NCBI GenBank assembly: GCA_028280955.1
Contig: JANQKU010000173.1
Location: forward strand, 1 to 40,726
Direction: 5' to 3'
From: Opitutaceae bacterium
GTDB taxonomy: Bacteria; Verrucomicrobiota; Verrucomicrobiia; Opitutales; Opitutaceae
DNA: 40,726 nucleotides
Shown piece after piece: positions 1 through 9,556 of the stretch. The position numbers were made by a program, and so were the translations under genes. Numbering within the stretch: position 1 is the first letter of the stretch; the number at the start of each line of letters is the position of its first letter. The notes beneath the pieces were generated by a model. The model was not told the DNA's origin and made no database searches. It was given only the letters and a program-made list of their open reading frames with translations.

Positions 1-1
1 T

Positions 2-3000
2 ATCGAGATTAGTGGTCGTCAAACTTCTGGTAGCGATGCTTTAAGGATTAATACGACGACTTCTTATGATCACATGGATGGATGGATCCATGTGTTAGCT
101 TCCTGGGATTTAGCGACTGGCTCAACCCATCTGTATGTCTCAGACGTAGACGATAAAACCGTTGTGACAGCAGCCAATGCCAATATCGACTACACCAGAA
201 CAAATTATGTAATCGGAGCTAATTCTTCTTTCGGTAATAAACTCGAGGCGAAACTCTCTGAGTTTTATTTCAATACGAGTGAATATCTGGATTTTTCTGT
301 TGAGTCCAATAGACGAAAATTCATCAGTGCGGACAAGATACCTGTTGATTTGGGAGCAAACGGTTCAATCCCTACGGGAACACAGCCAATTATTTATCTG
401 CATAATGAAGTGCCTAATTGGGAAAGCAATCTGGGCAGTGGCGGTAACTTTACCGAAAATGGCGCCTTGGTGGATGGTGGCGCCGATGTGCCGCTTGCCA
501 CTTCCTCGAATGCTTATATTAAGGATTTGGTTGCTTGGTATGATTTTGATGATGCCACCGATTCGCATGGGACTTATGATCTAACTCCATTGGGGACACC
601 GACCTATACGGGTGGCTACGGCATTGCCAGTGATAGCTCAAACGCTCACTGGATACAAACCTCAGTGGATGATGCTTGGGGTAATGCGGATCATGATACC
701 ACCTTTGTTTGTCGTTTTCGAGGTTACGGCTCTTTTGTCAATGGACACTATGTATACCTGAGTAATGGTTGGAAGCATTCGATCAGGCATAGGTCCGACG
801 GTCTGAGAGCGGAGGTTTTTGATACCTGGCTCAACAGCGGAACAACGGCGGTCAATGGAACCTGGTATTTGCTAGTGGCGACCTATGATGCCTCGACTGG
901 AGAAATGGCTGTTTCGGTCAATGACTCAGCTCCTGTGACCGTTACGGCAACACCTAATCCATCTACTGGAGATCTCTATCTTGGTGGAAATAATGATGCG
1001 CGTGATGTGGAGATCGATTACTTTGGCTGTTTCAATCGCAAGCTAAGCGCTGCGGAAATCACCTGGCTATATAATAGCGGTGGAACCAGAACCTATTCGG
1101 AAGTTTTGGCGGAAGGGACCAGCGATACAGAAAATCCGTCTGCGCCGACAAACTTGATTACCACTGGCAAGACCACGACAACGGTTGACTTAAGTTGGAC
1201 CGCTTCGACTGACAACGTCGGTGTAACCGGCTACAATGTCTATACTAATACTGGTTTCCCCACCGCATTTGCCGATTGGGATCGACGTATCCAGTTGACC
1301 ATTGCAGCAACGGAAGTGGGCTCCACTTTAACTGATTTCCCTGTCTACTTCGATTTATCACAGCTTCCGGCGTCGTTCTGGGCGAATGTCAAAGCTGATG
1401 GTGGAGATATCCGGGTGACAACCAGTGACGGAGTAACAGAGTTACCCTTCGAGATCGTTCATATCGATACAACGGCTCAAGTTGGGGAAATCCATTTTAA
1501 AGCAGGAAGTATCTCAAATTCTACGGACACGGATTTTTACCTCTACTACGATAATGCAGCCGCTTCAGCTTATGCATCCACTGCTACTTATGGCAGTGAA
1601 GCCGTTTGGAGTGATTATGGATTGGTTCTTAATTTTGCGTATATGAACCCAGCAAACATTGTGGATAGTAGTGGAAACAATACGGGAATTACCTCAACAG
1701 GTAGCATGTCCACGGGAAATGCAGGTGGGATAGAGTTTGGAGATAATCAAGGAATGACTGCTCCCGATAACAATTCTCTAGACTTTTCGACAGCCTATAC
1801 GCTTTACGCATGGGTAGATGAAAGGATTGTAGATACCGGAGCTTTTGTCACAATTGCAGAAAAGAACTGGTCAGATCCAAAAGCTTCTCCGTATGCCAGT
1901 TACTCATTGGGGATAAATACCAGTGATAAACTGGATTGTATTAATGTCGAAAGCAGTACCATTCGTTATGTTCGTTCTTCTGCAACGATTCCTACGGCAA
2001 CAGAACTGACGATGGCTGTTACGTATGACAATACGACATTGAGAGGATATATTGATGGTGTTGCCGATGGAACAAAGAGCGTTTCAGGGGGAGCTGGAAA
2101 TACAGTTCACTCTTTAAGCATTGGTCTGGACTCCGATGGAAATAATGATCTTCGCTCACGTCTCCATCAACTCGCTTTAAGTTCCCAAACTCGCTCAGCG
2201 GATTGGCTAGCGGCAAGACATTCAAATCATGTCACGCCGAACACGTTTTATTCGGTTGGAAGCGAGCAAAGCAATTACGTGTTGGAAACCAATGTGACGG
2301 TTACGGGAACGACCGCGACGGTCACGGGGTTAAGTGAAAGTACTAGTTATAATTTTGTGGTGAAAGCCAAGGATGCGGCAGGTAATATATCAGATCCGAG
2401 CAATATTTTGAGCGTTACCACAAATGCGGCCGCTGACACGCAAGCACCAACAGCGCCGACAAACTTAGTTTCAACCGGAGATACTGCTACAACAGTGGAT
2501 CTGAGTTGGACCGCTTCGACCGACAATGTCGCTGTCACCGGCTACGACGTGTATACGGATGCTGTTCTGGAAACCAACGTGACGGTAACTGGCACAACCG
2601 CAACAGTCACTGGCCTGAGTCCAAATACGAGTTATGATTTTACAGTGAAGGCAAAGGATGCGGCTGGCAATATATCCAGTGTCAGTAATACGGCAAACGT
2701 TACAACAGCTGCGGACACGACAGCGCCGAGTGCTCCCACTGGATTGAGTTCCACTGGTAATACGGCTACTACTGTAGATCTGAGTTGGGCGGCTTCGACG
2801 GACAACGTAGGGGTAACCGGTTACGATGTGTATACCGATGCCGTTTTGGAAACCAATGTAACGGTAACAGGCACAACCGCAACAGTTACGGGACTAAGTC
2901 CGAACACGAATTACAGCTTTACGGTGAAGGCGAAGGATGCCGCCGGCAATGTGTCAGCTGCCAGTAGTGCAGTGAATGTCACCACTGCTACTGATACAAC

Positions 3001-6000
3001 TGCCCCGACAGCTCCCACCAGTTTGAATTCCACTGGAAATACAGTGACGACGGTGGACCTGAGTTGGACCGCTGCAACGGATAACGTGGGTGTAACGGGC
3101 TACGATGTGTATACCAATACTGTTCTGGAAACGAATGTGACGATTACCGGTACAACCGCGACGGTCACGGGTTTAACTCCGAATACGAGTTATGACTTTA
3201 CAGTAAAGGCGAAAGATGCGGCAGGGAATGAATCAGCGGCCAGCAATACGGCCAATGTCACCACAGTTGCGGATACGACAGCGCCGAGTGCTCCGACTGG
3301 ATTAAATTCAACCGGAGATACGACGACCACGGTGGACTTGAGTTGGACCGCTTCAACCGATGACGTAGCCGTAACCGGTTATGATGTTTATACCGATGGG
3401 ATTTTAGAGACGAACATGACGATACTCGGAACAACGGCTGTTGTGACGAACCTCAGCCCATTGACGAGTTATAGCTTTACTGTCAAAGCGAAAGATGCGG
3501 CGGGCAATGTCTCCGGCGCCAGTAATGCCGTAAACGTCACGACAGATGCGGACAGCACTGCGCCGAGTGCTCCATCGGGGCTCACTTCAACTGCCAATAC
3601 CGTCACCACAGTGGATCTGAGCTGGACCGCTTCGGTGGATAACATCGGAGTAACTGGTTATGAGGTTTATACCGATGGTATCCTCGAAACCAATGTTTCC
3701 ATCACAGGTACTACGGCTGTTGTCAGTGGATTGTCTCCATCGACGAGTTATTTATTTACGGTTAAAGCTAAGGATGCAGTTGGCAATACCTCTTCAGCCA
3801 GCAGTCCGCTCAATGTCACGACTGCGGATGACGTAACCGCGCCGACCGCGCCCTCTGCTTTGAGTTCGACCGGTAGTACTGTTACAACAGTTGATCTCAG
3901 TTGGACGGGTTCAACCGATGACGTAGCGGTTACGGGTTATAACATCTATGTAGATAGTGTTTTCCAAACAAATGTTTCGGGACCGACCGCGACGGTTACC
4001 GGATTAAACCCGAATACGAGTTATAGCTTTACGGTCAAAGCCACAGATGCAGCCGAAAATGAATCAGCTGTCAGTAATGCGGTTCCGGCCACAACGCTTG
4101 CGGATGTCACCGATCCGAATGCACCAACCAATGTCAGTGTTTCCAGTTATACGGCGACTTCGGTCAATCTGAGTTGGGATGAGGCCACTGATGATGTCGC
4201 GGTCACAGAGTATGAAGTTTATACCAATGGTGTTTTGGAGATTAATGTTTCCATCACAGGTACGACTGCAGTTGTTACAGGGTTAGATCCGAATACGGCT
4301 TACAGTTTTACGGTCAAAGCCAAGGATGGGGCCGGAAATGTATCTGCTGCCAGTTCCGGAGCCAATGCAACGACCTCAGCAGATACCATCTCTCCCAGCA
4401 CTCCGGCCAATCTCAATTCAACCGGAAAGACCTCCAATACAGTCGATTTGAGTTGGGATGCGGCCACTGATAATGTCGCCGTAACCGGTTATGATGTTTA
4501 TAGAGGAACTGTTCTGGCCCTTTCGGTTTCCGGCACGACCGCGACAGTTACTGGGTTAACTCCGAATACCAGTTATGCTTTTTCTGTCAGAGCGGTAGAT
4601 GCGGCTGCCAATGTTTCGAATACCAGTAGTCCTATAGTGGTGACAACAGAGGTTCATCCTAGCCCGGATACGATTACGAATCTGGTGCTCTGGCTCGATC
4701 CGGAGGTTGGCATCACCAAAGATTTGAGCAATAAAGTTTCGGCTTGGGCTGATCAATCGATCAATGGGGATGATGCGGTTCAAAACACCAGTGGATCACA
4801 ACCTGTTTTTGTGGAGAATGCACTCAATGGAAAACCGGCTCTGTCTTTTGATGGAACGGATGACACTCTGGATTTGGGCCAAGCTTTGGATTATGAACGA
4901 GATCAGGCTATTACTGCTTTTACAGTTATCATACCGGATCTAACCGAAGATGCCGGTACCGTACTATCAAAGATGGCTTCTGATTTACGAGGGCAGGAAT
5001 ACTTTTTTTATGGATATAACAAACCTGCCTTTCTTGTTCATTTGATAAACTCTTGGCCATCGAATGGTTTTGGAGTGGAGTATCCGTCCTTCACAAGAAG
5101 AGAGTCTTATTTATTGACAGCCTCTTATGATGGATCTTCTGCAGCCTCCGGTCTTTCTGGTTTTGCAAATGGAGAAACCATTACAGCAAATGCGTTTGTA
5201 GCGACTGGGCCAACGGCAACAATCAAAACAGCAACGTCTGCCACGATTGGATCGCGTGGCGCCTATACCAATTTTTTCAAAGGCAAGATTGCTGAAGTTA
5301 TTGTTTATGAGCGTGAATTAACGGTTACAGAACGCCGTGATGTGGAAAACTATCTGGCGATCAAATATCATCTGGATTACGATTTTGATTCTGACGGATT
5401 AAGAGATAACTGGGAGAGAGATCACTTTGGAAATCTGGACCAGGGCGCTTCGGACGACCCTGATGGGGATGGAGTGACGAATTTGCAGGAGATAACATTG
5501 GGGCTCGATCCCAATCAGTTTAATGTCCTGGAAACACCTCAGACTGTAGCGAATCTAGAGCTCTGGCTCGATCCGGAAACAGGGATTACCAAAGATGGAA
5601 GCAATCAGGTATCAGCTTGGCTGGATCGATCCGGTCAGGAGAACGACGCCGTTCAAGTTACTAGTGGATCACAACCTGTTCTCGTGGAGAATGCGCTCAA
5701 TGGAAAACCGGCCCTGTCCTTTGATGGAACCAATGACTATCTGGATTTGGCGCAAGCTTTGGATTATGAACGGGATCAAGCCGTTACGATTATGGGAGTT
5801 ATGATGCCGGATTCACCGGCACAAGCCGGCACTGTTTTATCGAAAATGGGCACTGGAGACCAGGGGCATGATTTCTTTTATCAGGCTGTAAATTTACCTG
5901 GATTCAGATCTCACTTGATAAACTCCTGGTCATCGAATGCCTTAGCTGTCGATTATCAAATTTCGTTAGAGGGAGCCTATCATATATTAACGGCTTCTTA

Positions 6001-9000
6001 TGATGGATCTTCCATCGCCTCTGGCCTTTCCGGGTTTGTGGATGGAGATAGTATCACGCAAAATCCTTGGATAACAACTGGACCTACGGCGACCATCAAA
6101 ACATCTGCGATTGCCAGTGTGGGGTCACGCAATGGACAGAATACATTTTTCAAAGGCAAAATAGTTGAACTCATTGTCTACGAACGCGAGTTGACCTCTA
6201 CAGAGCGGCGCGATGTCGAAAATTATTTATCCATTAAGTATGGGTTGGACTATGATTATGATTCCGATGGGCTCACCGATAATTGGGAGAGAACCCATTT
6301 TGGAAATCTCGATCAAGGCGCTTCCGGTGATTCGGATGGGGATGGTCTCACCAATCTGCAGGAATTCACACAAGGGCTCGATCCCAATCAATTTGATGAC
6401 TTGGAGGCACCTTCTACTCCGACAGGGCTGACGTCACCTTCACAGACTTCGACTACCATTAATCTGAGTTGGACGGCGTCCACTGACAATGTGGCTGTCA
6501 CGGATTACGAAGTCTATACCAATGGTTTCTTGGAATACAATGTTACGGTAACAGATGCGACAGCTGTTGTGACAGCTTTGAATCCGAGCACGACCTATAG
6601 CTTTATGGTCAAGGCAAAAGATGTCGCTGGAAATGTCTCCTCAGAAAGCAGCGCTATCAATGCGACGACAGCCTCTGCGGATGATTCGACAGCACCGACA
6701 GCTCCCACTAATCTTGCCTCGACTGCGGATGCCGATACAACCGTGGGTCTGGTTTGGGATGCCTCTACGGATGATGTGGGTGTCACCAGTTATGAAATCT
6801 ATGCTAACAGCACCCTGGTGGCCAGTGTTTCCGGGACTCTGACGGCTGCAGTGGTCATCGATTTAACACCCAACACGAGTTACAGCTTCACAGTTAAGGC
6901 AAAGGATGCATCGGGTAAAGAGTCGGCTGCCAGTAATTCCGTATCCGTGACTACGGAAACACAAACGACCGGGTCCATTCTTCGGGAAGAGTGGACGGGC
7001 CTCAGTGGCTCACTCGTTAGTGATATGACATCCAATCCCAATTTCCCGGACAATCCAACCTCTTCCGGCACGGTAACGCTTTTTGAAGGGCCCACAGATG
7101 TGATGGATAATTACGGATCCAGAATTATTGGCTATCTGCATCCTCCCACCACGGGACAATATACCTTCTGGATAGCCTCCGATGATAAGAGTGAGTTGTG
7201 GTTGTCTACTGATTCAACGGCTGAAAATAGAGTCAAGATTGCCTATGTCGAAGTTTGGTCTGACTCTCGCGAGTGGGATAAATTTCCGGCCCAGGAATCA
7301 GCAGCGATTACCTTAACAGCAGGAAAGAAGTACTTTATTGAAGCCATTCAAAAGGAAGCTACCGGCGGCGATAACCTTGCGGTTGCCTGGCAAGGCCCTG
7401 GAATTACTCAAGCCGTTATACCTGGCAGTGCGCTTTCTCTTCTTCCCACAGATGCAGATGGTCTGTCCGATGCTTGGGAACTCAAGTACTTCGGTGGCCT
7501 TGATCAGGGTGATTCGGGCGATCCGGATGGAGATAGTTTGACCAACCTGCAGGAATTTCAGGCTGGTTCCAATCCGGCGATCGACGAAGACACCACGCCC
7601 AAAACCCTTACGGGGCTAAAGTTATGGTTACGTGGCGATGCCGGTGTAGAAGGTCATTATAACGGCCCACTGACCAAATGGAAGGACCAGAGTGGGCAGG
7701 GAAATCATGCCACACAAACAAATGGTATCTATAAATTGGATGCTCCGATTGCGTCTGTGAACGGGAAACCCTTTGTTGGGTTTAACGGAGTGGATGATTA
7801 CCTTACTTTTTCCAATGTGCTCAGTGGAGCAACCGGTGGTGAAATGTTTGTGGTTCTACGCACATCCGTTACTTCCGGAACGGAACAACGATTAACCAAT
7901 TTGAGTGGTCGTTTAAAATATCCAAGGGCTGATGGCGATATAGAACATGATTTTGCCGATACGGGATCTGGCTATGTAATCGGGCAACCGGGAACGGATA
8001 TTACTCAACCACATCTCTATAACGCTGTTTCCAGCTCTGGAGAATGGGTGGCTCGAATGAATGGACGGGAATTGTTTCATAGTTATGAGAGTACCTTCAG
8101 TGGCGGTTCCAGTTCACCTTCCTTAGGCGCTGATATTTCCGGCGGTGGCCCTCAGCAGTTCTTTAATGGAGATGTGGCTGAGTTTATCGTCTATAGTCGT
8201 ACCCTGACAGATTCGGAACGCGAAACAATCGGCGCTTATCTGACGAAAAAATACAGTCTCTCGATTCCGATTCCTCCCGTTGTCGTTGGTTTGAAGGCTG
8301 CCGCGATCGGATCCCAGAGAATTGCTCTGGACTGGGAGCGGAAGGAAGTTTTGGGTGTTACCTATAAAATTGAGCGGAAAGTAAGTGCCGGATCCTGGAC
8401 GCAGATTGCTGAGGTCGTCGATCAAATAAGCTATGTGGATTCTGGCCTGACCGCTGCGACTTCTTACGAGTATCGGGTAACCGCTCGAACCTATGGAGGT
8501 GAAGCGGCTGTGAGTGATGTGGTAAGTGCTACAACCTTGCCGATTTCCTATGCAGATATTCCCAGCTCAGGGATGCAACTCTGGTATTCGCCGGAAACAC
8601 TCTCACTCGGTTCGAATGGACTGAATATATGGCGGGATTTGAGTGGCCAGGATAATCACGCAGTCCAGGAAACTATGGCCAATCGTCCGGATGCACCCAC
8701 TACGACTTTTAATGGCAAGCCTGTTGTCAGCTTTGACGGAACAGATGATAACTTTTTGATTCCGCATGTTCTGAACGGGGCGACTGCTGGAGAAATCTTT
8801 GTGGTTCTTCGGGCTACCTCTGCATCGGGAACCGAACGACGTCTCACCAATGTCAGTGGCATTCTCAAATACCCGATGAGTGACGGACAGTTGGCCCATA
8901 ATTTTGGTTCTACCACTAATTATGTGCTCGGCCAGCCCTTGATGGATATTACGCAACCTCGGGTTTATCATGCCCTGTCGACCAATGGACAGTGGGAGGC

Positions 9001-9541
9001 ACATCTGGATGGAGATGAGCTGCATGCCACCACCACTAATACTTTTGCGGCTAATGCGCCTTATTGGACCGGCAAGATCTATCTGGGGGCAGATGCCAGT
9101 GAAGACTATGGATATGCAGGGACATGGTTTGCCGGTGATGTGGCAGAGGTTATGATTTATAACCGAATCCTGAATACCTCTGAGCGACGCTCTTTGGACA
9201 GGTACTTTGCGGCCAAATATGGGTTGGATATTTATCCTTACAATGTTGCTTCACAGGATCCAACCGGAGATTTGGACGGAGATGGGATAAGCAATTCCGA
9301 TGAAGTGGATCTTTATGGGACGGACCCAACCTTAGTGGATTCGGATGAGGATGGTATGCCCGACGCATGGGAAATTCTCTGGGGTTTTGATCCCGTAGTG
9401 GACGATGCGTCTTCCGATCTGGACAGCGATGGCGTCAGTAATCTGAAGGAATTTCTCCAGCAACGAAATCCAACTAAAGGGGCCATCCCGGATGATGGCA
9501 GTCATGTCGATCTGCAGATCTATTCACCAAAGTCTCAATAA
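2..9541 (+). CDS. Giant LamG/FN3/DUF2341/PA14 surface protein (5' end outside window)
   Basis: The listed ORF starts at an internal ATG (74), but the frame is open back to base 2 (IEISGRQTSG...), so the gene begins outside the window. Residues counted from that ATG: end of a LamG domain (1-120); LamG (145-345); an FN3 domain interrupted by DUF2341 plus LamG (355-785); eight tandem FN3 units (787-1527); two near-copies of a LamG-like module starting LWLDPE, each followed by a thrombospondin-3-like DSDGL...DGDG segment (1532-2112); two FN3 (2110-2296); PA14 (2300-2456, GYLHPPTTGQYTFWIASDD); Ca-binding segment; LamG (2513-2731); FN3 (2734-2822); LamG (2830-3054); final DxDxDG repeats. These modules bind carbohydrate, protein or calcium, so an extracellular adhesin or matrix role is inferred. 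No sortase, PEP-CTERM or T9SS tail is evident at the C-terminus (YSPKSQ). The RHS gene follows after 15 bases, suggesting co-transcription. Secretion signal not visible. Confidence 0.9.
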   Translation: MEISGRQTSGSDALRINTTTSYDHMDGWIHVLASWDLATGSTHLYVSDVDDKTVVTAANANIDYTRTNYVIGANSSFGNKLEAKLSEFYFNTSEYLDFSVESNRRKFISADKIPVDLGANGSIPTGTQPIIYLHNEVPNWESNLGSGGNFTENGALVDGGADVPLATSSNAYIKDLVAWYDFDDATDSHGTYDLTPLGTPTYTGGYGIASDSSNAHWIQTSVDDAWGNADHDTTFVCRFRGYGSFVNGHYVYLSNGWKHSIRHRSDGLRAEVFDTWLNSGTTAVNGTWYLLVATYDASTGEMAVSVNDSAPVTVTATPNPSTGDLYLGGNNDARDVEIDYFGCFNRKLSAAEITWLYNSGGTRTYSEVLAEGTSDTENPSAPTNLITTGKTTTTVDLSWTASTDNVGVTGYNVYTNTGFPTAFADWDRRIQLTIAATEVGSTLTDFPVYFDLSQLPASFWANVKADGGDIRVTTSDGVTELPFEIVHIDTTAQVGEIHFKAGSISNSTDTDFYLYYDNAAASAYASTATYGSEAVWSDYGLVLNFAYMNPANIVDSSGNNTGITSTGSMSTGNAGGIEFGDNQGMTAPDNNSLDFSTAYTLYAWVDERIVDTGAFVTIAEKNWSDPKASPYASYSLGINTSDKLDCINVESSTIRYVRSSATIPTATELTMAVTYDNTTLRGYIDGVADGTKSVSGGAGNTVHSLSIGLDSDGNNDLRSRLHQLALSSQTRSADWLAARHSNHVTPNTFYSVGSEQSNYVLETNVTVTGTTATVTGLSESTSYNFVVKAKDAAGNISDPSNILSVTTNAAADTQAPTAPTNLVSTGDTATTVDLSWTASTDNVAVTGYDVYTDAVLETNVTVTGTTATVTGLSPNTSYDFTVKAKDAAGNISSVSNTANVTTAADTTAPSAPTGLSSTGNTATTVDLSWAASTDNVGVTGYDVYTDAVLETNVTVTGTTATVTGLSPNTNYSFTVKAKDAAGNVSAASSAVNVTTATDTTAPTAPTSLNSTGNTVTTVDLSWTAATDNVGVTGYDVYTNTVLETNVTITGTTATVTGLTPNTSYDFTVKAKDAAGNESAASNTANVTTVADTTAPSAPTGLNSTGDTTTTVDLSWTASTDDVAVTGYDVYTDGILETNMTILGTTAVVTNLSPLTSYSFTVKAKDAAGNVSGASNAVNVTTDADSTAPSAPSGLTSTANTVTTVDLSWTASVDNIGVTGYEVYTDGILETNVSITGTTAVVSGLSPSTSYLFTVKAKDAVGNTSSASSPLNVTTADDVTAPTAPSALSSTGSTVTTVDLSWTGSTDDVAVTGYNIYVDSVFQTNVSGPTATVTGLNPNTSYSFTVKATDAAENESAVSNAVPATTLADVTDPNAPTNVSVSSYTATSVNLSWDEATDDVAVTEYEVYTNGVLEINVSITGTTAVVTGLDPNTAYSFTVKAKDGAGNVSAASSGANATTSADTISPSTPANLNSTGKTSNTVDLSWDAATDNVAVTGYDVYRGTVLALSVSGTTATVTGLTPNTSYAFSVRAVDAAANVSNTSSPIVVTTEVHPSPDTITNLVLWLDPEVGITKDLSNKVSAWADQSINGDDAVQNTSGSQPVFVENALNGKPALSFDGTDDTLDLGQALDYERDQAITAFTVIIPDLTEDAGTVLSKMASDLRGQEYFFYGYNKPAFLVHLINSWPSNGFGVEYPSFTRRESYLLTASYDGSSAASGLSGFANGETITANAFVATGPTATIKTATSATIGSRGAYTNFFKGKIAEVIVYERELTVTERRDVENYLAIKYHLDYDFDSDGLRDNWERDHFGNLDQGASDDPDGDGVTNLQEITLGLDPNQFNVLETPQTVANLELWLDPETGITKDGSNQVSAWLDRSGQENDAVQVTSGSQPVLVENALNGKPALSFDGTNDYLDLAQALDYERDQAVTIMGVMMPDSPAQAGTVLSKMGTGDQGHDFFYQAVNLPGFRSHLINSWSSNALAVDYQISLEGAYHILTASYDGSSIASGLSGFVDGDSITQNPWITTGPTATIKTSAIASVGSRNGQNTFFKGKIVELIVYERELTSTERRDVENYLSIKYGLDYDYDSDGLTDNWERTHFGNLDQGASGDSDGDGLTNLQEFTQGLDPNQFDDLEAPSTPTGLTSPSQTSTTINLSWTASTDNVAVTDYEVYTNGFLEYNVTVTDATAVVTALNPSTTYSFMVKAKDVAGNVSSESSAINATTASADDSTAPTAPTNLASTADADTTVGLVWDASTDDVGVTSYEIYANSTLVASVSGTLTAAVVIDLTPNTSYSFTVKAKDASGKESAASNSVSVTTETQTTGSILREEWTGLSGSLVSDMTSNPNFPDNPTSSGTVTLFEGPTDVMDNYGSRIIGYLHPPTTGQYTFWIASDDKSELWLSTDSTAENRVKIAYVEVWSDSREWDKFPAQESAAITLTAGKKYFIEAIQKEATGGDNLAVAWQGPGITQAVIPGSALSLLPTDADGLSDAWELKYFGGLDQGDSGDPDGDSLTNLQEFQAGSNPAIDEDTTPKTLTGLKLWLRGDAGVEGHYNGPLTKWKDQSGQGNHATQTNGIYKLDAPIASVNGKPFVGFNGVDDYLTFSNVLSGATGGEMFVVLRTSVTSGTEQRLTNLSGRLKYPRADGDIEHDFADTGSGYVIGQPGTDITQPHLYNAVSSSGEWVARMNGRELFHSYESTFSGGSSSPSLGADISGGGPQQFFNGDVAEFIVYSRTLTDSERETIGAYLTKKYSLSIPIPPVVVGLKAAAIGSQRIALDWERKEVLGVTYKIERKVSAGSWTQIAEVVDQISYVDSGLTAATSYEYRVTARTYGGEAAVSDVVSATTLPISYADIPSSGMQLWYSPETLSLGSNGLNIWRDLSGQDNHAVQETMANRPDAPTTTFNGKPVVSFDGTDDNFLIPHVLNGATAGEIFVVLRATSASGTERRLTNVSGILKYPMSDGQLAHNFGSTTNYVLGQPLMDITQPRVYHALSTNGQWEAHLDGDELHATTTNTFAANAPYWTGKIYLGADASEDYGYAGTWFAGDVAEVMIYNRILNTSERRSLDRYFAAKYGLDIYPYNVASQDPTGDLDGDGISNSDEVDLYGTDPTLVDSDEDGMPDAWEILWGFDPVVDDASSDLDSDGVSNLKEFLQQRNPTKGAIPDDGSHVDLQIYSPKSQ
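1251..2280 (+). other. DUF2341-LamG module inserted inside an FN3 domain
   Basis: All other FN3 units in this protein read GY(D/E)VYT(D/N)-x-VLETNVT without a break. In the first unit the sequence reaches GYNVYTNTG and then runs into a complete DUF2341 domain (DWDRRIQLTI...DFPVYFDLS) plus LamG domain ending SVGSEQSN, after which VLETNVTVTGTTATVTGL resumes the FN3 strand pattern. About 1,030 bases are therefore inserted in frame at one loop. Boundaries are good to a few bases because only flanking homology defines them. Confidence 0.75.
2434..4655 (+). repeat. Tandem FN3-coding repeats (8 units, about 270-280 bp each)
   Basis: Eight successive FN3 units begin with Asp-x-x-(A/S)-P (DTQAPTAPTNL, DTTAPSAPTGL and so on) at roughly 2434, 2710, 2992, 3271, 3550, 3829, 4102 and 4381. 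Core strings such as TTVDLSWTASTDNVxVTGYDVYT and NTSYSFTVKAKDAAGN recur in every unit. The DNA is similar but not identical between units, as expected for an older array with recombination and drift rather than a very recent expansion. Confidence 0.85.
4669..6404 (+). repeat. Tandem duplication of a LamG plus TSP3-like module (period about 873 bp)
   Basis: The string ctctggctcgatccgga occurs at 4688 and again at 5561, and the two following stretches encode nearly parallel proteins: LWLDPE.GITKD.SN.VSAW, ALNGKPALSFDGT, ALDYERDQA, ASYDGSS.ASGLSGF, ERRDVENYL.IKY, NWER.HFGNLDQGAS and GLDPNQF. This is an in-frame tandem duplication of one LamG-like domain and its calcium-binding linker. It can be told apart from the more diverged LamG modules elsewhere in the protein. 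Confidence 0.85.
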
Positions 9542-9556
9542 TTTACCTTTATCATC

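Noticed and set aside
2434-4655. Regular repeats that might suggest a CRISPR array
   Set aside because: The units are about 270-280 bases, coding and in frame (FN3 domains), not 25-40-base repeats with unique spacers.
8603-9025. 140-residue minus-strand ORF within the giant surface protein
   Set aside because: Antisense shadow of a well-supported LamG domain.
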